Positions 55,547-63,928 are shown, counted from the first letter of the stretch. The stretch is DNA of 64,000 bases from Schaalia sp. ZJ405 (GCF_011038885.2 NZ_CP064952.1:1612001-1676000); one strand, 5' to 3'. The notes: generated by a model from the letters alone, not told the origin. Numbers and translations: made by a program.

Positions 55547-56766
55547 GCACCGTCAACGTGCAGCCCACGACGAGTGCACGATCAGCCGTCACCTACGCGC
55601 TGCTCGGCACGGGCGAGCAACGCACGCAGCACGAGAAGGACGGCACCACACGTGCGGTGCTGCTCTCGTGCACGCTCGACTCCCCCGAGGACATCGTCCA
55701 ACGAGCAGAGCAGGTCTCATCAACGTTCCATCGCAAGAACGAGATGTACACCTACACTCAGAACTTCTCCCCCGAGGAGTTCGACGTGAACAACCCCGAG
55801 CACGTAAAGCGTGTGCACGAGCTCGGTGTGAAGCTTGCCAGGCGGATGAACAGTGCAGACTTCCTTGTCGTCACACACACTGATAGCGCTGGTGGTCATC
55901 TCCACAACCACATCTACATGGTCAATTACGACAAGCTCACAGGCAAGGCACTGTCTCGGTGTAGGTCGTGGTCACGGGGGCTACGTCAGGTTAACGACGA
56001 GCTCATGAGTGATGAAGGTTGTCAAGTGCTCCCTGACCCGCAGCAACCCAAAGCAGATTGGGATCTGCGTCGAGGAGCTTTTAAGGACGGGGGCTTCGAG
56101 CAGATCCTCGGAGACAAGATCTACGAAGCGCTACTCGATGCGCGCTCGGTTGACCGTGAAGCGTTCGAACGGGTGCTCGCTGAGCACGAGGTACGGCTGC
56201 GTGTTACTGACCGCGACGGTTGGACCTACTCCATGAGACGACTCGATAACGGTAAATGGGGACGGCGTAAAGCATCGTCCCTGTGTGATGACTTCATGAG
56301 AGCCAAGGTTGAAGAAATCTTCGACTTTCACAAGAAAAACATTAAGGAGGAGCGACATGAGCGCTCTGGACAAACTCAAAGAACAAGAGACCTCGGAAAT
56401 ATTAATAGTCTTGACTTCACGCCTCGAAGCCGTCGAACAACAGACAAAGCAACTCACAACAGCCTTGAACAAAGTGAGCGGCTTCCTCAGGTCGATGGAC
56501 GAGACACAAAGCGCCGAAATGAAGCGCTTGACCAAGTCGATCTCGCAGCTGCCCGAGCAGCACTCGCCAACGCAGCTCGACAACGAGACGAGGAACAGGC
56601 TCAGCGAGATCGAGAAGACGCTCGCAGAAATCGCCAAGCAGCTGAGCGCCAGCGGCGCAGTGAAGCTGCCCGACGGAAGCACCGTGAAGCGCTCCGATCT
56701 CGACTCGTACTCGATGATGAAGCAGCTCAGCAGCAAGCTAGAGACGACGACTTCGAGCTTGGATAG
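55543..56766 (+). CDS. MobA/MobL-type relaxase
   Basis: A 407-aa nickase that would cut at oriT and lead the strand into a recipient. The start is a GTG overlapping the mobC stop. The metal-binding motif is clear: H112-T-D114...H119-L-H121-N-H123 (THTDSAGGHLHNHIYMVN). An N-terminal Tyr (Tyr18 in AVTYALLG) is a candidate nucleophile. The C-terminal ~130 residues are highly charged and helical, and are read in a second frame by the next gene over 410 bases. No coupling protein or secretion genes are in the window, so transfer would need a helper. Confidence 0.88.
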   Translation: MSTVNVQPTTSARSAVTYALLGTGEQRTQHEKDGTTRAVLLSCTLDSPEDIVQRAEQVSSTFHRKNEMYTYTQNFSPEEFDVNNPEHVKRVHELGVKLARRMNSADFLVVTHTDSAGGHLHNHIYMVNYDKLTGKALSRCRSWSRGLRQVNDELMSDEGCQVLPDPQQPKADWDLRRGAFKDGGFEQILGDKIYEALLDARSVDREAFERVLAEHEVRLRVTDRDGWTYSMRRLDNGKWGRRKASSLCDDFMRAKVEEIFDFHKKNIKEERHERSGQTQRTRDLGNINSLDFTPRSRRTTDKATHNSLEQSERLPQVDGRDTKRRNEALDQVDLAAARAALANAARQRDEEQAQRDREDARRNRQAAERQRRSEAARRKHREALRSRLVLDDEAAQQQARDDDFELG

Positions 56767-57319
56767 CCTAACGAAGACCGTAGGTGATGGCAGGACAATC
56801 AAATTCAACTACGACAAAGTCAATCAGCATGTCGGTGGACTACTCGACAAGAAACTATCCCAAGCCGTGCAAGCCCCCGTCCAGCGTGTTGAGCGCACAT
56901 TGGAAGGCTTCGAGCAACGTGTCGCCGAAATCGGTACTCAGAAGGTCTCTGAGGCCTCTAAGAAGGTTGAAAAGGTCCTTGATGAAACCAAGGACCTCGT
57001 CTTTAGGATTGACCGCGCTGAACGCCACCTCAAAGACCTGGAAGGGCGTATGACATGGACCGTCGTAGGTAGGCTCTGCCTCGCACTGATACCACTAGCA
57101 GTGGTACTCCTGGTGGTTGGAGGTCTAACTATGGGTGTCTTCCACACCCTCGGCTTTGGACCACTTCTAGGTTGGGCGTGGGCAAGCTTCATGAATACGG
57201 ACATCTGGTGGGCCAAGGCTCTCATAGCTGTAGCTACCCTCAGCGCAGTCGCAGTATTCACAAGTATCGTATGGTGGCTAGCAAAGAAGCTTCGTGAAGA
57301 CTTCTTCAGACGTTGGTGA
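56357..57319 (+). CDS. MobB-like coiled-coil membrane protein overlapping the relaxase
   Basis: The ATG at 56357 has AGGAGG just upstream, inside the relaxase gene. The 320-aa protein begins MSALDKLKEQETSEILIVLT. Long coiled coils occupy about residues 15-215, then two membrane helices (LALIPLAVVLLVVGGLTMGV and KALIAVATLSAVAVFTSIVW) and a basic tail. In ColE1-type plasmids mobB overlaps mobA in another frame and encodes a membrane-associated mobilization protein; this gene matches that plan in position, overlap and topology. Function is inferred by that analogy. Confidence 0.8.
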   Translation: MSALDKLKEQETSEILIVLTSRLEAVEQQTKQLTTALNKVSGFLRSMDETQSAEMKRLTKSISQLPEQHSPTQLDNETRNRLSEIEKTLAEIAKQLSASGAVKLPDGSTVKRSDLDSYSMMKQLSSKLETTTSSLDSLTKTVGDGRTIKFNYDKVNQHVGGLLDKKLSQAVQAPVQRVERTLEGFEQRVAEIGTQKVSEASKKVEKVLDETKDLVFRIDRAERHLKDLEGRMTWTVVGRLCLALIPLAVVLLVVGGLTMGVFHTLGFGPLLGWAWASFMNTDIWWAKALIAVATLSAVAVFTSIVWWLAKKLREDFFRRW

Positions 57320-57423
57320 CGTAGGAAGGGTATTAAAATCTAACACCGCCTCACACACACCAGTTCCTCACGGGTAAACTCGACAGTTATCGAACAGATA
57401 CAAGCCGTAGAGGTGGTGATGGC

Positions 57424-59043
57424 ATGAAGTTACCCCCTGAGTACAACGACAACCAGATAGTTGTTGCCTATTACAGGTACTCGTCCTCCTCACAGAACGA
57501 AGCGAGTATCGAACAGCAGCGTGAGATGGTGCAGCGTTGGGCCAAGGCTCAAGGCCTCGTCGTAGTGAACGAGTACGAGGACGCGGCTAAGACCGGTACG
57601 AACGCTGACAGGCCTGGATATCAGTTGATGCTCCGTGAGCTACCGAAGATCAAACCCGCATACGTTGCCGTGTGGAAGAACGACAGGCTGGCACGTGACC
57701 GCGCAGAACTGTTGCTCGCTAAACAAGCCATCAGAGCTGCTGGGGCTCGCATCCACTACATCGAGGGCATCTCCCCCACTGACTCCCCTGATTCTGTGCT
57801 CATGGAAGGCATCGCTGACGCGTTCGCTGAATACTACTCACTACAACTCTCGGCCAACATCCGCAGAGGCCAGCGCTACAACGCAGAGCGTGCCCTAAGC
57901 AACGGACACAAGATCTTCGGCTTCACCGTGGACACAGACAAACGCTACATCCACGACCCTGAGACGGCTCCCATCGTCACACAGATCTTCAACGATTACG
58001 CCTCAGGTGTGTCAATGCAGAAGATCGCCGACCGGCTCAACGCCCAGGGCATCCGCACCACGCGCGGGTACAGGTTTACGCCCAAGAACCTCAACAAGCT
58101 CCTCAAGAACCGCGCCTACATCGGTGAATACTCCTACGGCGGGCACGTTATCGATGGTGGGATGCCTCGTCTCGTTGAGGATGAGATCTTCAATGAAGTC
58201 CAGCGCAGATTCGCCATCAACAAACGTCGCGGCGCGAAAACCAAAGCCGAGCTCGCAGCCCTGGGCGACGACGCACCCGACTACTGGCTCACAGGAAGGA
58301 CCTACTGCCTCACGTGTGGCAGCCCTATGGATGGCGTGAGCGGCACCTCGAAGACCGGCAGAACCTACCGCTACTACTCCTGCCTCAACCAAAGAAAGAA
58401 GAAGTGCTCGGCCAAACGCGTCCGCAAGGACGAAATCGAGCTGCGAATCGTTGAGATCATCGAATCCTTCCTCGCAGATACTGAAGAACTCGCCTCGCTC
58501 GCAGTAGACCTCGCCGACCACTACAAGAAAACCCACGGACGCGGAGACGAGATCCTCAAGGCACTCGAAGCTCGACGCACGGACGTGGAGGCAAAGCTCG
58601 CCAACTTCGTCAAAGCGATCTCCCAGGGCATTTTCAACGCCAGCACAGCTGAAGCAATGAACGCCCTGGAGGCACAGAAACAAGAGCTCGACGCCGCCAT
58701 CCAGGCCGAGCACGTCAAGGCCACACTCTACGAGGACGAGGCATCCATCGGGACCTTCTACAAGAGATTCGCCCAGGCCAGGATCGACACACCCGAGACC
58801 CGCGACCAACTCTTTGAGTACTTCATCGACAAAATCTACATCGGACATGAGCAGATCATCATCGTGTCCTACTACCACGACAGCGCAGGGCCAATCGAAT
58901 ACGAAGACCTCGAAGAAGCCCTCATCAGCGGAAACAGAGCGGAGGAAGTGCGAACCTACGCTCGAAAGCGAGAGTTCGACACTTCCCCCTGGAGTGGAGA
59001 TGGGGGGAATATCCCTAGATGGCGGTATGACGCGGAAAAATAA
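57424..59043 (+). CDS. Large serine recombinase
   Basis: A 539-aa site-specific recombinase. The resolvase domain has YYRYSSSSQ with Ser20 as likely nucleophile, then DRPGYQLMLRELPKIKPAYV and WKNDRLARDR. The recombinase domain (GYRFTPKNLNKLLKNRAYIG) is followed by a zinc ribbon (CLTCGSPMDG...YSCLNQRKKKC) and a coiled coil. It lies 105 bases after the MobB-like gene on the same strand and is the last gene before the divergent prophage-like region. It could integrate either the mobilizable element or the adjoining prophage. Confidence 0.92.
   Translation: MKLPPEYNDNQIVVAYYRYSSSSQNEASIEQQREMVQRWAKAQGLVVVNEYEDAAKTGTNADRPGYQLMLRELPKIKPAYVAVWKNDRLARDRAELLLAKQAIRAAGARIHYIEGISPTDSPDSVLMEGIADAFAEYYSLQLSANIRRGQRYNAERALSNGHKIFGFTVDTDKRYIHDPETAPIVTQIFNDYASGVSMQKIADRLNAQGIRTTRGYRFTPKNLNKLLKNRAYIGEYSYGGHVIDGGMPRLVEDEIFNEVQRRFAINKRRGAKTKAELAALGDDAPDYWLTGRTYCLTCGSPMDGVSGTSKTGRTYRYYSCLNQRKKKCSAKRVRKDEIELRIVEIIESFLADTEELASLAVDLADHYKKTHGRGDEILKALEARRTDVEAKLANFVKAISQGIFNASTAEAMNALEAQKQELDAAIQAEHVKATLYEDEASIGTFYKRFAQARIDTPETRDQLFEYFIDKIYIGHEQIIIVSYYHDSAGPIEYEDLEEALISGNRAEEVRTYARKREFDTSPWSGDGGNIPRWRYDAEK
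58711..59000 (+). repeat. 290-bp direct repeat, right copy
   Basis: This is the right copy of the repeat at 48433-48722, inside the 3' end of the intact recombinase gene. Confidence 0.95.
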
Positions 59044-59118
59044 GTGCTGTTAGCATTTGGTACCGCTGTGGTACCGTTTTGCTCTTCTGGCTGTGATTAG
59101 CGCCGGTTATCACCACCC

Positions 59119-59598
59119 CTAGTCCCCCACGCCGTCCCGTGCAGCAAGCGCCTCATTCACGAGGATGCGCTCCCTCTCGGTCAGCGAATCAAGCCTCACT
59201 AGGAGTGTATCGACATCCACCCATAGTTCATCCGCTATCTCTTCTGGACTCCTCCCCCACACAACCGCGTCCACGAGAGAGTCAATCTCAATCAACCGCC
59301 GCGCCGCTTCCACGCACACCTGCCGTTCTACCGCCACCGGCTGACAGCCTTCATGCCCACGCTCCACATGCACAAGCTCATGGGTGAGCGTGCACCGACG
59401 CTCAGCTTGAAGCTGGCGTGGGGTCATGTAGATGCGCTGACCATCGGTGACCCCAAGCACCCCCATAGGGAGATTGTTCGTCCACACGAGAGCAAGGTCT
59501 GTGCGCTCGCGGAGCGCCCGCCACGGATGCCACATGCAGTAAAGGGTATAGGGGGCCATAGGCAACTGCGGCAGCGATTTATACGAGTACCGCACCAC
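59119..59598 (-). CDS. ImmA/IrrE-type metallopeptidase
   Basis: A 159-aa protein with the zinc-peptidase motif TLTHELVHVERGH preceded by a beta-strand-rich N-terminus (DGQRIYMTPRQLQAERR) and a helical C-terminus. ImmA/IrrE peptidases relieve repression by cleaving an XRE repressor; the repressor-like gene is three genes upstream in the same operon. It is a typical member of temperate-phage or ICE immunity regions in actinobacteria. Confidence 0.88.
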   Translation of the reverse strand: MVRYSYKSLPQLPMAPYTLYCMWHPWRALRERTDLALVWTNNLPMGVLGVTDGQRIYMTPRQLQAERRCTLTHELVHVERGHEGCQPVAVERQVCVEAARRLIEIDSLVDAVVWGRSPEEIADELWVDVDTLLVRLDSLTERERILVNEALAARDGVGD

Positions 59599-60099
59599 CT
59601 ATCCGATTGCCATCTCTCTATAGGCAGCTTGCAAGGTTCGCAAGACAACAACCAGAACGAGAACGTAATGGCACGATACACCTACACACAAGCCAACGAA
59701 TAAACGAGACATCACCGTTCCAGAGCTGCCTGGAACGAGCACACCTAAGACAACACTCAGGATCCCAATAAGGACGGAATAGAGAACGTTCTTATACAAA
59801 CGATCAATGAGAGTGAGCACGTAGGACTCGCGTTTGAATTTCTGCTCAGCCGTAATGCGCAGCTCGAAAACGAAAACCGCAAGAGCGAATGACAGGCCAG
59901 CAAGGATCGAGATCACCGTAAGGAGCTCACCCGGAACCGACGTCAACCAGATGCCACTCGCAACGGCACTTAGGAGCGGTATCCCATAGAGGCAAGCGGC
60001 GTTGCCGATTGAGGTTTTACCCTCATTCGTTTGTAATGTAGCGGCCACATGGTCTTTGACGATGCCTCTGACATCGAATTTCGAGCTCAAACTAGTCAC
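59599..60099 (-). CDS. Four-helix membrane protein of the immunity region
   Basis: A 166-aa protein starting at a GTG, with four hydrophobic segments (about residues 38-55, 60-80, 100-122 and 128-152) and a short basic loop. It lies directly before the peptidase gene. I do not recognise the family. Position in a lysogeny module suggests superinfection exclusion or a defence effector, but this is only inference. Confidence 0.65.
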   Translation of the reverse strand: MTSLSSKFDVRGIVKDHVAATLQTNEGKTSIGNAACLYGIPLLSAVASGIWLTSVPGELLTVISILAGLSFALAVFVFELRITAEQKFKRESYVLTLIDRLYKNVLYSVLIGILSVVLGVLVPGSSGTVMSRLFVGLCVGVSCHYVLVLVVVLRTLQAAYREMAIG

Positions 60100-60124
60100 C
60101 CCCTATAGGAACACCAGTTCGATT

Positions 60125-61042
60125 CTATCGGTCACCATCCTGGCTAAGGAAGTCCTTCAGCCAACCTCTTGCACGCCGGACAAACTCCTCGTCGGAGATT
60201 GGCGGGTCACCTGCCTTTGACAGTACTTCACGTATCGTTGGCGTTCTTTCCTCACCGACTGTCATGGTCTTCTCGCGACCATCACGATAGAAGGTGGCTT
60301 GGAGTTGATCTTCTTGACCATCTGGAGGGTCTTTGAGTTCGAGCATTTCTCGGACTTTTTTCTTGGAAAGATTATCGCGGGTCTTGTGGGCGAAAAACTT
60401 GATTTTACGACCTTTAGGTTGCAAGGTGTGGCGTTGCTCGTATTCTATTCCGCGCCCCTCTGAGAATTCTTCTAGGTCTCGCGCCGGAGAGGTTCTGATG
60501 ATAGTGGCTTTGGTGAGCTCTGCACCTCGGAACCAGTCATCCGAGAAAAGTACATATGGAGCTTCGAAAGTCAGCTTCGAGGGGAGACACTTCAAGGCTT
60601 TCCGTATCAACATTTTGAGGTCAATGAAGAGGTGTCCTTGATGAGAAGACTCGATGAAGAAGTATGTGGTCGTGGGTGACCCTTCATTTTGAGCGACGAC
60701 GATTCGTAGCCGCCCGCGCTTGATGTAGTTACCGTCTTCATCATCGACAGATTCCCCAGTTGCTTCATTATGGAGATCTCCCGGTTCACCGCGGTAGCCG
60801 ATGTGCGCTTTGAGGATGAGAATATTACCGTCAATCCACTGCGGGTCACAGAGCTCCCACGACCGGTCCTGCGTGGCGGGTTTAAGTTCTTCAGCTTGGG
60901 CGGTCCTCCATGCTGATTCGATGAGGTTGATGAACCTTAATCCGTCATTGAGTTGATTAACGTTGATCCATGTTCTTTCAGCTTCCCTTTGCCCGCGTGG
61001 ATGGAGTCGACCACGTGCTATGAGCATGGTGTGTTGTGGCAT
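60125..61042 (-). CDS. Uncharacterised 305-aa protein of the immunity region
   Basis: A soluble protein, MPQHTMLIARGRLHPRGQRE, with an N-terminal beta-rich domain (ILILKAHIGYRGEPGDLHNE, YFFIESSHQGHLFIDLKML), a middle basic region and a charged C-terminal helical part ending FVRRARGWLKDFLSQDGDR. Three bases separate it from the upstream regulator gene, so it is cotranscribed. I recognise no domain. The pairing with the four-helix membrane protein recalls sensor-effector defence pairs, but no evidence fixes this. Confidence 0.65.
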   Translation of the reverse strand: MPQHTMLIARGRLHPRGQREAERTWINVNQLNDGLRFINLIESAWRTAQAEELKPATQDRSWELCDPQWIDGNILILKAHIGYRGEPGDLHNEATGESVDDEDGNYIKRGRLRIVVAQNEGSPTTTYFFIESSHQGHLFIDLKMLIRKALKCLPSKLTFEAPYVLFSDDWFRGAELTKATIIRTSPARDLEEFSEGRGIEYEQRHTLQPKGRKIKFFAHKTRDNLSKKKVREMLELKDPPDGQEDQLQATFYRDGREKTMTVGEERTPTIREVLSKAGDPPISDEEFVRRARGWLKDFLSQDGDR

Positions 61043-61045
61043 GGT

Positions 61046-62095
61046 CTACACCTCCAGATTTTCGATGTCTTGGTTTTCTTCGCCCACTGTGTCGTGGGCG
61101 TGTGTTTGGTCGTACTGCGGGCGGTTGGTGACGCGGCGGGCGGCGAGCTTGGTGAAGTCCGGCAACGACTCCTCCTCAACGGCATCACCGGGGATGAGGT
61201 CGAAGGCTTGATTCGCTAGACGTCTTCCAAGCCGTCTGATTGCATCACCAGCATCAGCCGCTCCCCTGCTAAGTTCAGAATCTATTTCTGCACGCGTAAA
61301 ACCCGATGGTGTTGGTTCAGTCGCATACCGCGGATCCTCCATTTGCATGCGGTCAACCTCATTTTTGAAGCTGGTTTCAAGTGTGCGGAGGATCGATTGA
61401 TACTGGCGCCCGTTCAACAGGTCAAAGTCATTCACTTGGCTCCCAAGCAACCAAGCAATCGCGAACATCTTAGATCGCACGTCTAATGATTGGATTGGCT
61501 CGAAGGAGAAGCTGGAAGCAGCGGACATCGCTTGAGCAACTTTTCTGGCTGCTGCTACTGTCTCAGCAACCCCTGCGGTAATAGGACATCCCGCTTCGCT
61601 AGCGATATCTCCTGGGAACTTTCGGGGTTCGTATCCTAAGAGGAGTCTTGGGAATGCATCTGGCTCCCACTGCAAAGCAAGCTCAACCGCATGCTGATCA
61701 CTAACGTTTTTAGGAAGTAATCCTGACAGTATTTGATCCACTACCGATTCAGGGACACCCGCAGCTTCTGCGAGTTTTGCTGCGTCTGAAATTCCCAGTT
61801 CCAGCATGCGCTGACGCACTACGCGAGTGACATGCTTAGGGCCGCCAGGACTCGTAGCTTCTTTGGGTTTGTCACCTTTAGATAGGATGCCTTCAGAGGA
61901 TCCTGTTTCCCAGCCGAGCGCATCATCAAGCGCGGCGAGCGTTGCTGATGCATACGCTGTTCTGCTCGCGTTCTCAATGTTCTGGATCGTCTTGGGCGTA
62001 ACCCCTATAGCGGCTGCGAGTGCTTTTTGAGTGTGGAACCCACATTTTGTCCTCGCATCGCGCACGTATGCGGCTAGTTGCTCTGCGTTCGACAT
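61046..62095 (-). CDS. XRE-family regulator (prophage repressor-like)
   Basis: A 349-aa protein beginning MSNAEQLAAYVRDARTKCGF, with an N-terminal helix-turn-helix (TQKALAAAIGVTPKTIQNIE) and a long C-terminal domain. A second HTH-like segment (ISDAAKLAEAAGVPESVVDQ) follows near residue 100. An ATG at 62101 is also possible. It is first in the operon that ends with the ImmA-type peptidase, its likely antagonist. A -10 TACAGT seven to thirteen bases upstream makes the transcript leaderless or nearly so. Confidence 0.8.
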   Translation of the reverse strand: MSNAEQLAAYVRDARTKCGFHTQKALAAAIGVTPKTIQNIENASRTAYASATLAALDDALGWETGSSEGILSKGDKPKEATSPGGPKHVTRVVRQRMLELGISDAAKLAEAAGVPESVVDQILSGLLPKNVSDQHAVELALQWEPDAFPRLLLGYEPRKFPGDIASEAGCPITAGVAETVAAARKVAQAMSAASSFSFEPIQSLDVRSKMFAIAWLLGSQVNDFDLLNGRQYQSILRTLETSFKNEVDRMQMEDPRYATEPTPSGFTRAEIDSELSRGAADAGDAIRRLGRRLANQAFDLIPGDAVEEESLPDFTKLAARRVTNRPQYDQTHAHDTVGEENQDIENLEV

Positions 62096-62270
62096 CTGCA
62101 TGGTTCGGACTGTACGACAAGACACGCCGTAATCGCAAGGGAAAACGGAAACATTTTGATCCTATTTTCCGGCATCTTTCAGCAGAATTGCAACGATGTA
62201 ATTAAGCTATCCGTTTCCGTTCCCCTCAAACAGTGTGCATATCGGAAAACTTTCCGCTACAGTCGTTCCC
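62096..62270. promoter_or_regulatory. Divergent promoter and operator region of the immunity switch
   Basis: Minus strand: TTGCGA, an 18-base spacer and TACAGT just before the repressor. Plus strand: TACAGT (62258-62263) seven bases before the small XRE gene. The region has repeated CGGAAA/TTTCCG half-sites, including a perfect CGGAAA-AC-TTTCCG (62243-62256) in the plus-strand promoter spacer. This is a bidirectional, CI/Cro-like control region. Confidence 0.65.
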
Positions 62271-62507
62271 ATGAACGGAAACGAAGCGGAACGTGAGCGC
62301 ATTGGAGTAACACTCCGAACCATCCGCGAACTACGCGGATTCACCGTCGAAGAACTAGCCCACGAACTCGGGATTAGTCGACCTTACCTCTCAAACATCG
62401 AGGCTGGACGTAAGAACCTCACCCCCAAGCTGACCACTAAGGCATGCTCAGTTCTTTTGATCCAGCAGAAGGCACTGATCCGTGAGGGTTATCTACCAAC
62501 TCGATAG
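62271..62507 (+). CDS. Small XRE-family regulator (Cro-like)
   Basis: The ATG at 62271 gives a 78-aa protein, MNGNEAERERIGVTLRTIRE, with a complete HTH (FTVEELAHELGISRPYLSNI then EAGRKNLTPKL). It is divergent from the long XRE regulator and seven bases after a -10 box (leaderless). The arrangement is that of a Cro-like regulator opposed to a repressor. Confidence 0.85.
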   Translation: MNGNEAERERIGVTLRTIRELRGFTVEELAHELGISRPYLSNIEAGRKNLTPKLTTKACSVLLIQQKALIREGYLPTR

Positions 62508-62573
62508 GAACATCAGCAGAAAACAGCAGTCCCAGCTGATCGCCTCAGCTGGGACTAGAAGAAAGGAACACCC

Positions 62574-63368
62574 ATGAACGAGTTGATGCCCTTCAACTAC
62601 AAGGGTAGCAGCGTCCGAGTTCTCACGGGAGCTGATGGACAACCGTGGTTCGTCGCAGCCGATGTGGCACGCATCCTGGAAATCGGGAACCCGTCGCAGG
62701 CTATGACTCGTCTGGACGATGACGAGCGTACCCTCATTTCAAATGAGGGTCACGACCTCAACGTTGTCTCTGAGGCCGGTCTTTACTCCCTCATCCTGGG
62801 AAGCCGCAAGCCTGAGGCTAAGGCATTCAAGCGTTGGGTAACGCACGAGGTTCTCCCCACGATTCGTAAAACCGGCTCCTACGGCAACCCCCTCGTCGAA
62901 CTCACCGGACCTGAACTCATGGCCCGAGCACTCATCGAAGCCCAAGCCACACTTGCCGCCGCACAGCAACGCGCCATCACAGCAGAAACCAAGGTCGTGG
63001 AGCTTGCGCCCAAAGCCCGCCAGTTCGACAACTTCCTCAACGCTGAGGGCGACTACTCAGTTACTCAGGCCGCGCAAGCGTTAAACCGTGCTGGGGCCAA
63101 GACCGGGAGAAACCGCCTGCACGCCACCCTCGAAGCGTTGAAATGGATTTACAAGCCCAAAGGCCACCGCCACTGGCGGGTTTACCAAACCGCTTCAGAC
63201 CGAGGACTCCTGCGTTTGCGCCCCACGACTTGGCGTGACCAGCACACCGGCGTTGAGCACGCCGCACACACAATCCGAGTCACCCCTAAGGGCCTTGATG
63301 CCTTAGCCCGTCATTTCGGCGTGACTATCACCCCAGCAGACATTGAAGGAGACACTGATGCTGCCTGA
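62574..63368 (+). CDS. Phage antirepressor with BRO-N and KilAC domains
   Basis: A 264-aa protein after AAAGGA. The BRO-N domain (residues ~5-105) reads FNYKGSSVRVLTGADGQPWF, VAADVARILEIGNPSQAMTR, then VVSEAGLYSLILGSRKPEAK and FKRWVTHEVLPTIRKTGSYG. The C-terminal KilAC domain includes YSVTQAAQALNRAGAKTGRN and HTIRVTPKGLDALARHF. Such antirepressors bind phage repressors and favour induction. It is the first gene after the Cro-like regulator. Confidence 0.92.
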   Translation: MNELMPFNYKGSSVRVLTGADGQPWFVAADVARILEIGNPSQAMTRLDDDERTLISNEGHDLNVVSEAGLYSLILGSRKPEAKAFKRWVTHEVLPTIRKTGSYGNPLVELTGPELMARALIEAQATLAAAQQRAITAETKVVELAPKARQFDNFLNAEGDYSVTQAAQALNRAGAKTGRNRLHATLEALKWIYKPKGHRHWRVYQTASDRGLLRLRPTTWRDQHTGVEHAAHTIRVTPKGLDALARHFGVTITPADIEGDTDAA

Positions 63369-63633
63369 CCTCACTACCCACGTTGCTTTCCCGCATGACC
63401 CCGCGTATCTCGTTGCTCCTGACGGCAGGGTGTATTCCCACAAGAAGGGTGGGTATCTGTCTGAGGAGAAAGGTCATGACCTTGTGTGGCGCAGGGTCCG
63501 GATCGGTCGTTACGACTATCGGGTTCGTGATTTGACGTTGATTCTCCACGGTTCGACTCGGCTTCTTGAAGAGCGCGTCCGAGCTGATTATGAGGATGAT
63601 CGCGTGTTTGACCCCGAAGATTTTTTGGCGTGA
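63358..63633 (+). CDS. Small phage-like protein
   Basis: The ATG at 63358 overlaps the antirepressor end by 11 bases and follows AGGAG, so the two are coupled. The 91-aa protein MLPDLTTHVAFPHDPAYLVA then PDGRVYSHKKGGYLSEEKG has a NUMOD4-like beta pattern (YLVAPDGRVYSHK), as found beside HNH endonucleases, but no nuclease motif. Function unknown. Confidence 0.7.
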   Translation: MLPDLTTHVAFPHDPAYLVAPDGRVYSHKKGGYLSEEKGHDLVWRRVRIGRYDYRVRDLTLILHGSTRLLEERVRADYEDDRVFDPEDFLA

Positions 63634-63639
63634 TGCGGC

Positions 63640-63747
63640 GTGATTATCGACGACGGCTACGACTGGCCGGTCGAGACGAGGAAAGCAACCGAAGAAGAAC
63701 TAGGGAGGCTGCGAGATGGTCATCGAACAACGTTACGTCTCGATTGA
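63640..63747 (+). CDS. Possible 35-aa phage ORF
   Basis: A GTG-initiated frame encodes MIIDDGYDWPVETRKATEEE then LGRLRDGHRTTLRLD. The composition is protein-like, but there is no ribosome site and it overlaps the next gene by 32 bases. Weak candidate. Confidence 0.3.
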   Translation: MIIDDGYDWPVETRKATEEELGRLRDGHRTTLRLD

Positions 63748-63928
63748 TGAGGCAGCCGTGATTCTCGGGAAAAGCGCAAGAACCATTCGTAGGTACATCT
63801 CGAGCGGCACGATCCGGGGAGCTAGGAAAGCCGGATTGTCCCAGACCTCACCGATTTTGATTCCACTGACTTCGCTTGAGCCTCAAAGGCTCGGAAAGGC
63901 GTTGACGAACATCGACGCTCACAAATAA
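63716..63928 (+). CDS. Excisionase-like HTH protein
   Basis: A 70-aa protein, MVIEQRYVSIDEAAVILGKS then ARTIRRYISSGTIRGARKAG, with the MerR/excisionase helix-turn-helix pattern. GGGAGG is nearby upstream. It lies in the early region of the prophage-like element and may be its excisionase or a regulator. Confidence 0.75.
   Translation: MVIEQRYVSIDEAAVILGKSARTIRRYISSGTIRGARKAGLSQTSPILIPLTSLEPQRLGKALTNIDAHK

Noticed and set aside
58012..58878. 288-codon minus-strand frame and its shorter copy at 48382-48762
   Set aside because: Both are shadows opposite the serine recombinase and its 3' fragment.
59056..59080. GGTACCGCTGTGGTACC as a recombinase attachment site
   Set aside because: Its place just after the recombinase gene is attractive, but I found no matching core at the left side of the element, so an att call is not supported.
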